Source: Clostridiales bacterium
Lineage (GTDB): Bacteria; Bacillota; Clostridia; Christensenellales; CAG-138
Direction: 5' to 3'
DNA length: 64,000 bases
NCBI GenBank assembly: GCA_918244965.1
Contig: CAKJYC010000006.1
Span: 36,987 to 100,986, forward strand
Shown here: positions 52,801 through 59,427 of the stretch, in pieces
How positions within the stretch are numbered: the first letter of the stretch is position 1
How the letters are laid out: each line of letters starts with the position of its first letter
Made by a program: the position numbers and the translations under genes
The notes under the pieces: generated by a model
What the model was told of the DNA's origin: nothing
Databases searched by the model: none
What the model saw: only the letters and a program-made list of their open reading frames with translations

Positions 52801-53177
52801 TCCTCCGTGAAACCATCCGGGGTATTGCAGGGATAGCCGTACATGAGGATCGTCTGCAGACCGGCAAGCGTGTTCGTACCGAACACAGAGGATGGTGCTG
52901 CGGGAGAATAAGTATCGCTGTGCGGATTTCCGTCTGTATGCTCAATGCAGTAACAGACCTGACCGGTCGACTTGATCCAATGCTTCGGCGTGTTCAGATC
53001 CTTCCACTTTCCACCCGAATAGTATTCGAAGTAATCGAAGGCGGAGTTCGTCTGGGACTCAATTTCGACAGTCGCTTTGGTTTCTCCGGTATCCGCAGAT
53101 GCCAAAGCAGGCGCGAAAGAGAGCAGCGTAATCAGGCACAATGCCAGTGCCAGGAAACGGGTGATTGTTCGCTTCAT
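49824..53177 (-). CDS. Surface adhesin: thioester domain plus seven Cna-B-type repeats
   Basis: 1117 aa. Signal peptide MKRTITRFLALALCLITLLS, then a thioester-type domain (about 35-190) with VCYCIEH and DEARQATANAIRFW. Cna-B/SpaA-like isopeptide repeats begin near residues 308, 397, 512, 622, 716, 806 and 959 (each 'G.l.i.K.d...pL.Ga.F.i.'). Repeat six carries an acidic insertion (ASDDGLGDEFGEFDDEGG). The C-terminal helix FPALCGGVLLLLGGLVAAAIVV and basic tail anchor it, but no LPxTG-type sorting signal precedes the helix. It probably mediates cell contact for mating or host binding. Confidence 0.85.
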   Translation of the reverse strand: MKRTITRFLALALCLITLLSFAPALASADTGETKATVEIESQTNSAFDYFEYYSGGKWKDLNTPKHWIKSTGQVCYCIEHTDGNPHSDTYSPAAPSSVFGTNTLAGLQTILMYGYPCNTPDGFTEDEARQATANAIRFWLSENGEPGSYSFTNRKTHPDAIRAKKGYEHVLTWADELLQMARDKKKLSHNIEFTPASLTLSKSGDNFTGKTTVKLTNINSGYTLDTSSLPSGVTVTGYTGNKTEQLTITAPVSAADKTFTISATGKDTRSLDNITAYIPSNDSLQKIFLCATTAQVVATASFGVNTPALGALKIKKVGDDSKPLAGVKFGIYKDANCTQKVKEVTTGSDGTVTVNELDAGTYYVKELSTVKPYVVDGLTHSVIVKVSETATLELENETAKGAVKITKTAYVLTGTTATATEYGQLHSPKYEVKGLPGCEFEVKDSSGTVIATIISDENGIAETGLLPFGTYTIQETKTVAGYDLDPSIYTVTLAYKDQNTPIVYAEQSISNKRIPGSVKIKKTCEFFDTETMTFKKGPLEGAVFGLYTAETIKMIPKNTLVDLLTTDANGVATSVTTLPFGKYYLKELKVPDETIHLIEESFPVTVSGANTDYFKKPIENERFKGNLAIWKEDDSNPGRMLEGAQYEVRDKDGLLYCTMTTDKDGYAVSIDLPIGTYYIKEIVPPPGFVLSDEIIEAEITTDNKATIVFERTNEQTHIVLKKTDLTTGKPVYEAIIEIKNSKGEVVFHDTTDLNGEIILYELPADTYTFKETVAADGFTLNPETFTFTVDLHGNITGTTHITDEPTCVQLNKLNLYTGKPFAGVEFRLIDSTGQTVRTIPYQPETIEEAAASDDGLGDEFGEFDDEGGSRKGGPIAEESEAEPVLEKPKEGAFRVWAKDGDDTFFTDENGFVEFRYLPVGTYTLEEVFPEGYIGQEVITFTITDKDSVSAPKVVTVENCPTGLKIKKVDAKSGNPLAGAGFCIKVMGKDDFEILKFRKEADGSYFFDPKGTTTDMITDGTGEITIYGLPLGTVWIEESITPDGYFPISAQKVELTKEHTLSNPFVIQIDNHKFVKLGMDSDWWEFPALCGGVLLLLGGLVAAAIVVAKKRRNLREEV

Positions 53178-53195
53178 GTTTCTTTCCTTTCTTCT

Positions 53196-53396
53196 TCAAA
53201 AAATTACTCCCGATCTTTGATCGGAAGTGTTGTCCTCATATTGGCAATCGCAGAATCTGCATTTGCCGGTTTTGGGGCTATATCCCGGACAGACAAGGCA
53301 GGAATCGCCTTTGATTTCCCGCGGGCTCTTGTCAAAGTTCGGGATCTGCTGCATAAGTCGTTCGTAGAATTGATGTTCTCCTGATGTGAAATACAT
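53196..53396 (-). CDS. Small Cys-rich protein
   Basis: 66 aa from ATG 53396; the frame extends to 53582 through the neighbouring gene and is probably not used. Cysteines in DSCLVCPGYSPKTGKCRFCDC form a likely zinc knuckle (CxxC...CxxCxC). There is no clear ribosome site; a 9-bp hairpin (53405-53426) spans the end of the upstream gene just before it. Role unknown. Confidence 0.5.
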   Translation of the reverse strand: MYFTSGEHQFYERLMQQIPNFDKSPREIKGDSCLVCPGYSPKTGKCRFCDCQYEDNTSDQRSGVIF

Positions 53397-53413
53397 GGGT
53401 TCTGATCGTTTCC

Positions 53414-53803
53414 CTACGGAAACGATTCTCCTTCCGGTTCGGAGGCAAGGAGGAGATTCACCTGCTGCGCCGTGATGCGAAGGAACTCTTTCCATACCTC
53501 CGGAATTGCTGCAAATGCCCGAATTGATCTCGGCATCCGGACGTGCCATATCTGATACAGGTATCGGATGATCGAAAAGCAAGCGTCATATTCCCCGGAA
53601 TCTTCGCAGGCGACGAAGTACCGCCGAAAGTCCGGCGAGAAGGAGTCACTGATATTCACCGCCAGTTCAACCGCTTCTCCGCGAAGTCGCATTGTGTCCG
53701 GTTGATTACTGACCAAATACTCCTTGGATTTCAGAAATCTCGTTGCTTGCTCCAGATCCATGCGATCATCCGATTCGATCTCTGTTGCTGGAAGATGCTT
53801 CAT
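53414..53803 (-). CDS. Uncharacterised protein downstream of parB
   Basis: 129 aa. Predicted all-helical, with FRRYFVACEDSGEYDACFSIIRYLYQIWHV at its centre given only in part here as YDACFSIIRYLYQIW (about 73-87). It follows parB with 5 bp between them and a GGAG inside the parB end, so it belongs to the par operon. The family is common in Clostridial ICEs without known function. Confidence 0.6.
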   Translation of the reverse strand: MKHLPATEIESDDRMDLEQATRFLKSKEYLVSNQPDTMRLRGEAVELAVNISDSFSPDFRRYFVACEDSGEYDACFSIIRYLYQIWHVRMPRSIRAFAAIPEVWKEFLRITAQQVNLLLASEPEGESFP

Positions 53804-53808
53804 ATTCG

Positions 53809-54786
53809 TTATCGCTCCTGTTCCTGCGTTCTATCCTCTCTTGCCTGCCACTGCTGACGATATCGTTCCATCCATTCATAGATCTTTTGTTCCATCTGCT
53901 TGCCGGTTGTTCCGGCGGGGAAGAACTTTTCGATCGTATTGAACCGGAATGTGATGGTTTCGTACATGGGCTTTTGAACGGTTAAAACATCGACGATTCG
54001 TTTATCGTTAATTTTCTTTTCGGCTGCCATCTTTTTCAGCTTTTGTGCCTGAGACAGTGACGGCGCGGTTTCTTCGCGCTCCATAACCTCTTGGACAATC
54101 GCTTGGTCGGCAGGATCGAGATAGGAGATTTCTACTGCCGGGTTAAATGAGATTCTTTTCTCGTCAACAGCGGTTTGTAATGCGGGGATTAGGCGGTTTA
54201 AGCGTATATAACGTTGAACTTGACGAGCACTATCATCGCTTTTACTGCCGATTATGCTGGCTGTTTCACTTTTAGATTTCCCGCCTTCTTGTAACTTCCC
54301 GCCAAGTTGGCGGGAAGTTGCAAGATCTGATCTATAACCTTGTCTGCGTAAAGCATCCATTTTGAGTTCATACGCTCTCGCCTTCTCCATATCAGACAGT
54401 TCTTCTCTCTGCCTGAGATTGCTGTCAACCATGAGGATCACGGCGGTGTCGTCGTCAACCTCGCGGATAAAGCTCGGAATCTTCATAATGCCGGCTTGAC
54501 GGCACGCCTCTACGCGGTTATGCCCGGAAATGATTTCATACGTTCCGTCATCCTTCGGACGGACAACGATCGGGGAGATTACGCCGTTCTCCTTGATGCT
54601 CTCGACCATCTTGTCCATTTCTTCTTCCGTGTACGAATGAAACGGCTGATTAGGGAAGGGGAGAAGCATGTCGATGTCCAGCTCCAACGGTCTGCCGTCC
54701 GGTTCGGGTTCTTCTACGCCGTACATATCTTCATATGTCAGCGGCTTGAACCGGTCTTTCTTGCTTTCAGTTTCTTCCATTCGCAA
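53809..54786 (-). CDS. parB: ParB-like partition protein
   Basis: 325 aa. N-terminal ParB/Srx-like nuclease-fold domain (about 35-125) with PFPNQPFHSYTEEEM, ENGVISPIVVRP, ISGHNRVEACRQAG and DSNLRQREEL. The central HTH region (about 165-215) contains SETASIIGSKSDDSARQVQR. The C-terminal part (about 265-325) probably dimerises. GAGGTGCTTGCGA precedes ATG 54786. It binds parS-like sites and stimulates ParA to keep the excised element in dividing cells. Overlaps parA by 20 bp. Confidence 0.88.
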   Translation of the reverse strand: MRMEETESKKDRFKPLTYEDMYGVEEPEPDGRPLELDIDMLLPFPNQPFHSYTEEEMDKMVESIKENGVISPIVVRPKDDGTYEIISGHNRVEACRQAGIMKIPSFIREVDDDTAVILMVDSNLRQREELSDMEKARAYELKMDALRRQGYRSDLATSRQLGGKLQEGGKSKSETASIIGSKSDDSARQVQRYIRLNRLIPALQTAVDEKRISFNPAVEISYLDPADQAIVQEVMEREETAPSLSQAQKLKKMAAEKKINDKRIVDVLTVQKPMYETITFRFNTIEKFFPAGTTGKQMEQKIYEWMERYRQQWQAREDRTQEQER

Positions 54787-55552
54787 GCACCTCTTCTACA
54801 AGGCTTGCGTATGCTCTCGCCAAATGATTCCATGACATATATTCGAGCAAACTCATTCCGCGCGCGGATGCTTCGGATGCTTTGACAGACGTAGGCAGCT
54901 CTGTCTGAAAGACCTTGCTGCCATATCTGAGCCGAAGGTTCTTTGCGTTCGTGCGCTTTGCGATGGAGATGTCGTTCCGTCTGACGATCACGATTCCCTC
55001 CAAGGAAAGAGAGGGATTCATTTTTCTCTGTACGTCGGTCATAGCGGCAACGATCTGTTCGACGCCTTCAACACCGAAGAACTCCGGATCGACAGGGATC
55101 ATTACGCTGTCGGCGGCAACGAGCGCGTTCAGAGTCATGAGACCGAGACTCGGCGAACAGTCGATCAAGATGACGTCGAAATACTGACGTAGCGTATTCA
55201 CATATCTGCGCAGATAAAAAGGCGCGTCGAGATCACCTTTCAAAGAGTGCTCAAATGCGTCGAGCTGCTTGTTGGCGGGCATGACGCTGATCTTTTCGTA
55301 TCTTGCGGTCAGGATTCCTTTGGTGGGATTGGTGAGGATGCCCTTCTGAATATTGAGCAGGGCGTCTCGGATGGTAAACTGATTACGCGCTTTCGTTTTG
55401 CATCCCAGCCCCCGGCTCAAATTGCCCTGTCCATCGAGATCAATCAAAAGCACCCGCTTGTTATGCTTTGCGAGACCTGCGCCGACGTTGATGGCGGTTG
55501 TCGTTTTTGCAACGCCGCCCTTTTGATTCACGATTGCGATCACTTTTGTCAT
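54767..55552 (-). CDS. parA: ParA/Soj-family partition ATPase
   Basis: 261 aa from ATG 55552 (GAAAAAGGA upstream; the frame continues to 55648 without a good site). Deviant Walker A KGGVAKTTT (11-19), switch I LIDLDGQGNLS (about 37), Walker B VILIDCSPSLGLM (about 122). Standard Soj-like length. It moves the element's nucleoprotein complex with ParB. As usual in ICEs it is the outermost gene of the module, close to the proposed right end. Confidence 0.9.
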   Translation of the reverse strand: MTKVIAIVNQKGGVAKTTTAINVGAGLAKHNKRVLLIDLDGQGNLSRGLGCKTKARNQFTIRDALLNIQKGILTNPTKGILTARYEKISVMPANKQLDAFEHSLKGDLDAPFYLRRYVNTLRQYFDVILIDCSPSLGLMTLNALVAADSVMIPVDPEFFGVEGVEQIVAAMTDVQRKMNPSLSLEGIVIVRRNDISIAKRTNAKNLRLRYGSKVFQTELPTSVKASEASARGMSLLEYMSWNHLARAYASLVEEVLANGRN

Positions 55553-55997
55553 TCCTTTTTCCTCAATTCTTAATGATAAAAGTGCTGTTTCGAGCCGCCG
55601 TTCTCGCGCATGTTCTCTCGAACCCCCGCATCCCGCCGGGCCGCCCAATGCTGTGATGCGTTCAAGGCGGAAGTATCATTCTGCTGTTACCCGAAACTGG
55701 CTTATTCGATTGTTAAGGTATCGGGCGCTGTTTTTGCCCTTCACTTATCAATCCAACAAAGCACTCAAAAACCGACAATTCACAAATGCACGGACGAAAA
55801 GCAGGGGATATGGACTATATGGAATCTATGGACAGAGAGCGACACATACAAAAATGGGAAAAGCAGATTTCATGGGCTTTTTGAACAGAAATGAATTGCG
55901 TTTTATTTCAAAAGTTAGTCAAAAGTTAGTCAAAACCAAAAAGTGAGGCAAAATGAGCACAAATAGAGGAGGAAAGTCGGGGCTCAATTTTGACTAA

Positions 55998-56030
55998 AAA
56001 AAGTTAGTCAGAAAATTTGACTAACTTTTT
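55998..56030. terminator. 13-bp palindromic hairpin
   Basis: AAAAAGTTAGTCA (55998-56010) with TGACTAACTTTTT (56018-56030), perfect 13-bp stem and 7-nt loop. A-run and T-run ends let it work in both directions. It also contains two inverted TTAGTCA heptamers, so it could be a protein-binding dyad and not only a terminator. Confidence 0.55.
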
Positions 56031-56038
56031 GGAAATGA

Positions 56039-56063
56039 AAAAAGCCCTAAATTAGGGCTTTTT
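56039..56063 (-). terminator. Rho-independent terminator of tRNA-Arg
   Basis: AAAAAGCCCTAA / TTAGGGCTTTTT around one central base, directly after the tRNA CCA end (2 bp). On the minus strand it ends in TTTTTT. Classic intrinsic terminator; also usable in the other direction. Confidence 0.85.
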
Positions 56064-56064
56064 C

Positions 56065-56141
56065 TGGCGTCCCCGGCGCGATTCGAACGCGCGGCCTTTC
56101 GCTTAGGAGGCGAATGCTCTATCCTGCTGAGCTACGGAGAC
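56065..56141 (-). tRNA. tRNA-Arg (anticodon CCT)
   Basis: Reading the minus strand from 56141: acceptor GTCTCCG pairs with CGGGGAC, D-arm GCTC..GAGC, anticodon stem TTCGC/GCGAA with loop CTCCTAA (anticodon CCT), T-arm GCGCG-TTCGAAT-CGCGC, discriminator G and an encoded CCA at 56065-56067. All stems are intact. tRNA genes are frequent integration targets. The 3' end faces the ICE, as expected if the element entered here. Confidence 0.95.
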
Positions 56142-56161
56142 ATATGTGATTTTCAAAGATA

Positions 56162-56178
56162 GGCCTCCCGCTTAGGAG
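56162..56178 (-). repeat. Second partial copy of the tRNA-Arg anticodon arm
   Basis: GGCCTCCCGCTTAGGAG matches tRNA positions 56093-56109 (GGCCTTTCGCTTAGGAG) at 15 of 17 bases, same orientation, 69 bp apart, on the 5' side of the tRNA. Segments around the anticodon loop are typical attachment cores, so this may be a scar of an earlier integration event. Confidence 0.5.
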
Positions 56179-56206
56179 TTGTATTCCGACAATCTGTTAA
56201 TTATGC

Positions 56207-56246
56207 CCTAAAACGCTGAAAAGTGCCTGTTTTAGGACGTTTTTTC
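56207..56246 (+). terminator. Terminator-like hairpin
   Basis: CCTAAAAC (56207-56214) pairs with GTTTTAGG (56229-56236), followed by ACG and a T-run. It points to the right, away from the tRNA. No gene ends nearby on the plus strand, so its target is unclear. Confidence 0.45.
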
Positions 56247-56341
56247 AATTCCACATACCCTCGTTTTACTCCATATAGTCCACAAAAAGGTCATTTTGTC
56301 CACCCGAATGTTAGTCAAAAGTTAGCATTGAGGCAAATACA

Positions 56342-56461
56342 ATGGAATTAGGGATTACTACTGTTGATAAAGCAATTTCTCAAATCAACAACTATACACA
56401 TTTCCTTTTGGGAAACGGGATAATTGCGGATGTTTTTGATGAATATGGATGGCAAAACTAA
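56342..56461 (+). CDS. Possible 39-aa peptide
   Basis: Starts MELGITTVDKAISQINNYTH, ends DEYGWQN. TTGAGGCAAA about nine bases upstream could serve as ribosome site; this same TGAGGCAAA is part of the duplicated block also seen at 55944. The stop overlaps the next gene's start by 13 bp. No family recognised; it may be the remnant N-terminus of an older gene cut at the junction. Confidence 0.3.
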   Translation: MELGITTVDKAISQINNYTHFLLGNGIIADVFDEYGWQN

Positions 56462-56748
56462 AGTATCATAAAAAACAGCATTTGGTGCCTTGTAGTGTAA
56501 AGAAGAACCCATACCGGGTGTCGTTTGAATCACCACGAGGGGTTATATTTGAGATAGATGAAGAAGTACGCGTGATGGCAAAACCAATACAAAGGTCTGC
56601 AATGTCACCGCGTTTTACATATGGTTTTGCAAAAGTAACAAAAATCGATGGAAATAACATACAAATCAAACTAAAGAACAGAGAAGTGGTTAGTGAAAAT
56701 AATAAGTATAGTGTCGAGATACCGCCTAAAAGTTTCAAAAAGAAATAA
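56449..56748 (+). CDS. Small uncharacterised protein
   Basis: 99 aa, basic. Beta-rich centre VSFESPRGVIFEIDEEVRV and a C-terminal SH3-like strand set (FAKVTKIDGNNIQIKL...). Ends in Lys-rich KSFKKK. No clear ribosome site in front of ATG 56449; an upstream stop at 56440 limits the frame. AT-rich, unlike the following genes. Probably real from its protein-like composition. Confidence 0.5.
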   Translation: MAKLKYHKKQHLVPCSVKKNPYRVSFESPRGVIFEIDEEVRVMAKPIQRSAMSPRFTYGFAKVTKIDGNNIQIKLKNREVVSENNKYSVEIPPKSFKKK

Positions 56749-56907
56749 TTAATAAACACTATCTTTAGTACATCACAGATTGAATAAGGAAAATATACGA
56801 ATCATTTTTGCAAATAATGGTCTCTTAAAGAATAGAAGGGAGTCCCTTATAGATTCTTCTCATGAATGAACCGTAACGCTATGCTACACAATAAGGAGCG
56901 TTGAGTT

Positions 56908-57249
56908 ATGGAACATGAGAGCGAATTGAGGCTGCTTGCGGATGCGATCCGGCAGGCAAGAATCGAAAAGAGAATCTCGCAAGAGAAGCTTGCAGAGATG
57001 CTGGATGTCTCGACAACGCACGTCAGACATATCGAGAGCGGGCATCGAAAACCTTCTATCGAAAAGTTGGTTTCGCTGTGCCAGATTTTGGACATCTCAT
57101 TCGATCAGGTGTTGAAAGGTCAACCGCGTCCGGCAGCGACCGCGTCTGAGCGCGTTTTGAATTGCATGGAGAATGTGTTTTCAGAGGAAGAGCGGAACCT
57201 GATAGCTGATTTGATCGAGGCGGCAGCAGACAAAAGAACAAGCAAATAA
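56908..57249 (+). CDS. XRE-family transcriptional regulator
   Basis: 113 aa. HTH_3 domain at about 10-65: RISQEKLAEMLDVSTTHVRHIESG, followed by a helical C-terminus (EEERNLIADLIEAAADKR). ATAAGGAGCG precedes the ATG. Stand-alone regulator in front of a sigma/anti-sigma pair. It could control that operon, but a gap of 167 bp and a dyad (57359-57397) separate them. Confidence 0.8.
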   Translation: MEHESELRLLADAIRQARIEKRISQEKLAEMLDVSTTHVRHIESGHRKPSIEKLVSLCQILDISFDQVLKGQPRPAATASERVLNCMENVFSEEERNLIADLIEAAADKRTSK

Positions 57250-57416
57250 CAGATAGCGTACTGATCCAAAAGGCATTCTTTTAGGATTAGTGTGCTTTTT
57301 GTTCGACAAAGATAGACAAAACCTAACAATCTTTTCTAAAAATAGTGAATGGACTTTTCATGAACCGATGGTGTTTTAGTTAGTAGATGGGTTCATGTGA
57401 GTCCCAAAGGAATCCC

Positions 57417-57944
57417 ATGGCTAAATCCATCATGGACTTCATCGAGGAGAACTACAAGGACCTTCTCACCTTCGCCATTAAGCTAAGCGGAAATTGGGCG
57501 GATGGCGAAGATGTGTTGCAGACAGTCGCGGCGAAGATTTGTGCCAAACAGGATGATCTGAAGGATCTTGCGTATTGCAAGTCGTATTTGATGACGTGCA
57601 TTCGCAATGCAACGTTCAATTTGAAGCGAACGAAAGCGAGACAGCGCGTGGCTGATGTGGATTTTGAAAAGCTGAAAGAAGTTCTTCCCGATTCCAGACC
57701 GAAGCGGGAATTTGAAGTCGTGGAATGGATCGAGTCGCTGGAGGAGCATTTAAGCTACTACAATGAAGAATCGAGAAAGGCGTTTATCGCATACTATGTA
57801 GATCAAGTGCCGTTAGAGGAGGTTGCAGCTTCACTTGGGCTGACGAAGCGACAGACGACCAAGAAGTTTGAGAGCATGCGTAATTATTTGAAGCGGCATT
57901 ATAAGCATCTGTCCATACAACTGAGTGTTTTGCTGTCGATGTAA
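57417..57944 (+). CDS. ECF-like sigma factor
   Basis: 175 aa from ATG 57417, with AAAGGA five bases upstream; the frame reaches back to 57387. Region 2: LLTFAIKLSGNWADGEDVLQ (about 15-35) and YLMTCIRNATFNLKR. Region 4: VPLEEVAASLGLTKRQTTKKF (about 135-155). CATGAACC/GGTTCATG (57359-57366 with 57390-57397) is a dyad upstream that could be an operator. The following gene starts 16 bp after the stop and codes the partner anti-sigma. Confidence 0.8.
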   Translation: MAKSIMDFIEENYKDLLTFAIKLSGNWADGEDVLQTVAAKICAKQDDLKDLAYCKSYLMTCIRNATFNLKRTKARQRVADVDFEKLKEVLPDSRPKREFEVVEWIESLEEHLSYYNEESRKAFIAYYVDQVPLEEVAASLGLTKRQTTKKFESMRNYLKRHYKHLSIQLSVLLSM

Positions 57945-57960
57945 GAAAGGAGCATTGCCG

Positions 57961-58803
57961 ATGAAAATGACAAGATTGGAATGGCGATACCTGCAAAGAA
58001 TCGCGTTGGACCACCCATATTATGATACGCACAAGCCTCCGCTCAGCGATGCGGAAGCAAGAGCGATCATGGAGGCGAACAATACGATGACCGGCAGGGA
58101 ATTCGTTGATTCCATCTATGCAAAACTCGGCATGACCCGACCGGTCAAGGAAAAGAAACGCCTTGCATGGCTTCGTGATATTGGCGAATTCTTTGCTATT
58201 CCGCCGATCCGCAAGGTCGCGATCGCCGTGCTGGTCGTCGTTTTAATGACAGTCTTCTTTGCCGCAACCCCCGCCGGCCGCGCGATCGCAGAGAGCGTGA
58301 TACAGTATTTTGCAACACTGTTTAGCGATGGGAGGTTGGGCGTAAATCAAAACGATAAGGATCATTTGCTGTTGTTGACCGAGAACAAAGATTATGTAGG
58401 ACGAGAAGAACCGGATAATAGTGACGATCTGGAAAACGGAGTATCAATAGATTCATTTGATGCATTCACTAGGGCTACTGGAAAAGCACCAATTGTGTTA
58501 CCTTTATCATATACGGAATTATACTATGAATATGACGAAATGGTCGATTATCTAGTACTATATGCGTTTTATGAAACACAAGGTGGTGAAATCATTACAT
58601 ATCAGATTTGGGATACTGAAGATTGGGTAAGTTCCACCTCGACAGGGTTCATCGCTTTTGATATGGATGAAACCATCTATTATTCACTCGAGGGACAAGA
58701 TAAGATAGTCATTAAAAAGATCAATAAAGACTCAATCTTCACTATAGTATCAAAAGGAAGCTTTGCTTTGGATGATCTAATCAACATGCTAAAACACGAG
58801 TAA
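57961..58803 (+). CDS. Anti-sigma-like membrane protein
   Basis: 280 aa. AGAAAGGAG precedes ATG 57961. A cytoplasmic N-terminus (about 1-75, sigma-binding candidate) precedes one membrane helix VAIAVLVVVLMTVFFAAT (about 81-98), then ATPAGRAIAESVIQYF and an outer beta domain ending with IVIKKINKDSIFTIVSKG, similar to DUF4367. GC-rich N-terminal part and AT-rich C-terminal part suggest a domain swap. Same order as the pair at 19366-20647. Confidence 0.75.
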   Translation: MKMTRLEWRYLQRIALDHPYYDTHKPPLSDAEARAIMEANNTMTGREFVDSIYAKLGMTRPVKEKKRLAWLRDIGEFFAIPPIRKVAIAVLVVVLMTVFFAATPAGRAIAESVIQYFATLFSDGRLGVNQNDKDHLLLLTENKDYVGREEPDNSDDLENGVSIDSFDAFTRATGKAPIVLPLSYTELYYEYDEMVDYLVLYAFYETQGGEIITYQIWDTEDWVSSTSTGFIAFDMDETIYYSLEGQDKIVIKKINKDSIFTIVSKGSFALDDLINMLKHE

Positions 58804-58807
58804 AATA

Positions 58808-58834
58808 AGGCGAGTGCATATGCAGCGCTCGCCT
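58808..58834. terminator. Hairpin between convergent genes
   Basis: AGGCGAG (58808-58814) with CTCGCCT (58828-58834), 7-bp stem; the loop contains GCATATGC, itself palindromic. It lies just after the anti-sigma stop and 12 bp from the secreted gene's stop on the other strand. Confidence 0.6.
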
Positions 58835-58846
58835 GTTCAATTATGC

Positions 58847-59224
58847 CTAAATTGTATAAGTCTTTTCGTAAGAATATGTTACCCCATCTGCTGTATATGT
58901 AAGTATCAAATGATATGTACCTGATGAAAGAGTAACATCTTTATTCAAACTTATTAGTATGCTTGAAGATGTTTTATAGATCGAAGCAATTGAGGTGTAT
59001 GATACATTATACAGTGTAAGTCTTGCAAATACGGAGACTTCTTCTGGATTATTGATTTTTGCCCACATCCTGTAAGTTGAGCCAGAAATATGCTTTAAAC
59101 CAAACGATGCACCAATATCCGCTCGTATTTGCGGTATGTTTGCAGTGCTATCTGCCAATGTCGGCACAGTTACCATCATGCACATCAGAAGTGCAAGCGC
59201 GATACATAAGACTTTTTTTCTCAT
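58847..59224 (-). CDS. Small secreted protein
   Basis: 125 aa from ATG 59224; TTGGAGGTTCTT upstream is the ribosome site, so the longer TTG start at 59236 is not used. Signal peptide MRKKVLCIALALLMCMMVTV with a cut after PTLA. The mature part is about 100 residues, beta-rich, ending in GVTYSYEKTYTI. Same class (signal, size, composition) as the three secreted proteins at 12.3-19.3 kb and likewise beside a sigma/anti-sigma pair. No known family. Confidence 0.65.
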   Translation of the reverse strand: MRKKVLCIALALLMCMMVTVPTLADSTANIPQIRADIGASFGLKHISGSTYRMWAKINNPEEVSVFARLTLYNVSYTSIASIYKTSSSILISLNKDVTLSSGTYHLILTYTADGVTYSYEKTYTI

Positions 59225-59427
59225 AAGAACCTCCAAAAAATGAATTTGGGTTACCCCGAATACTATAACACCGCAAGCAGCATAAAAGTCCGCTCCGAAA
59301 TCGAAGATCTCCTTTGATTTTAAAAATATATTTTTTTCGCAATGGACTTTTTCCGCATCTGCGGTATCTTAATATATGAAGCGTCAGGATATATCATATA
59401 GAAAAGACGCTCGGAAGGGGATTTATA

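Larger units (their letters stand above)
55553..56064. other. Gene-free junction region rich in TTAGTCA repeats
   Basis: 512 bp with no convincing gene. The heptamer TTAGTCA or its complement occurs at 55915, 55926, 55991 (inverted), 56004 and 56018 (inverted). The unit GTTAGTCAAAAGTTAG at 55914-55929 recurs at 56310-56325, and both are followed by TGAGGCAAA. TGGACTATATGG at 55811-55822 has an exact inverted partner at 56271-56282. Such short repeated sites beside a tRNA gene fit an integrase arm-site or attachment region. Confidence 0.4.

Noticed and set aside
55653..55946. 97-aa plus-strand frame beside parA
   Set aside because: No ribosome site, highly basic mixed product, and it runs through the repeat region; treated as non-coding.
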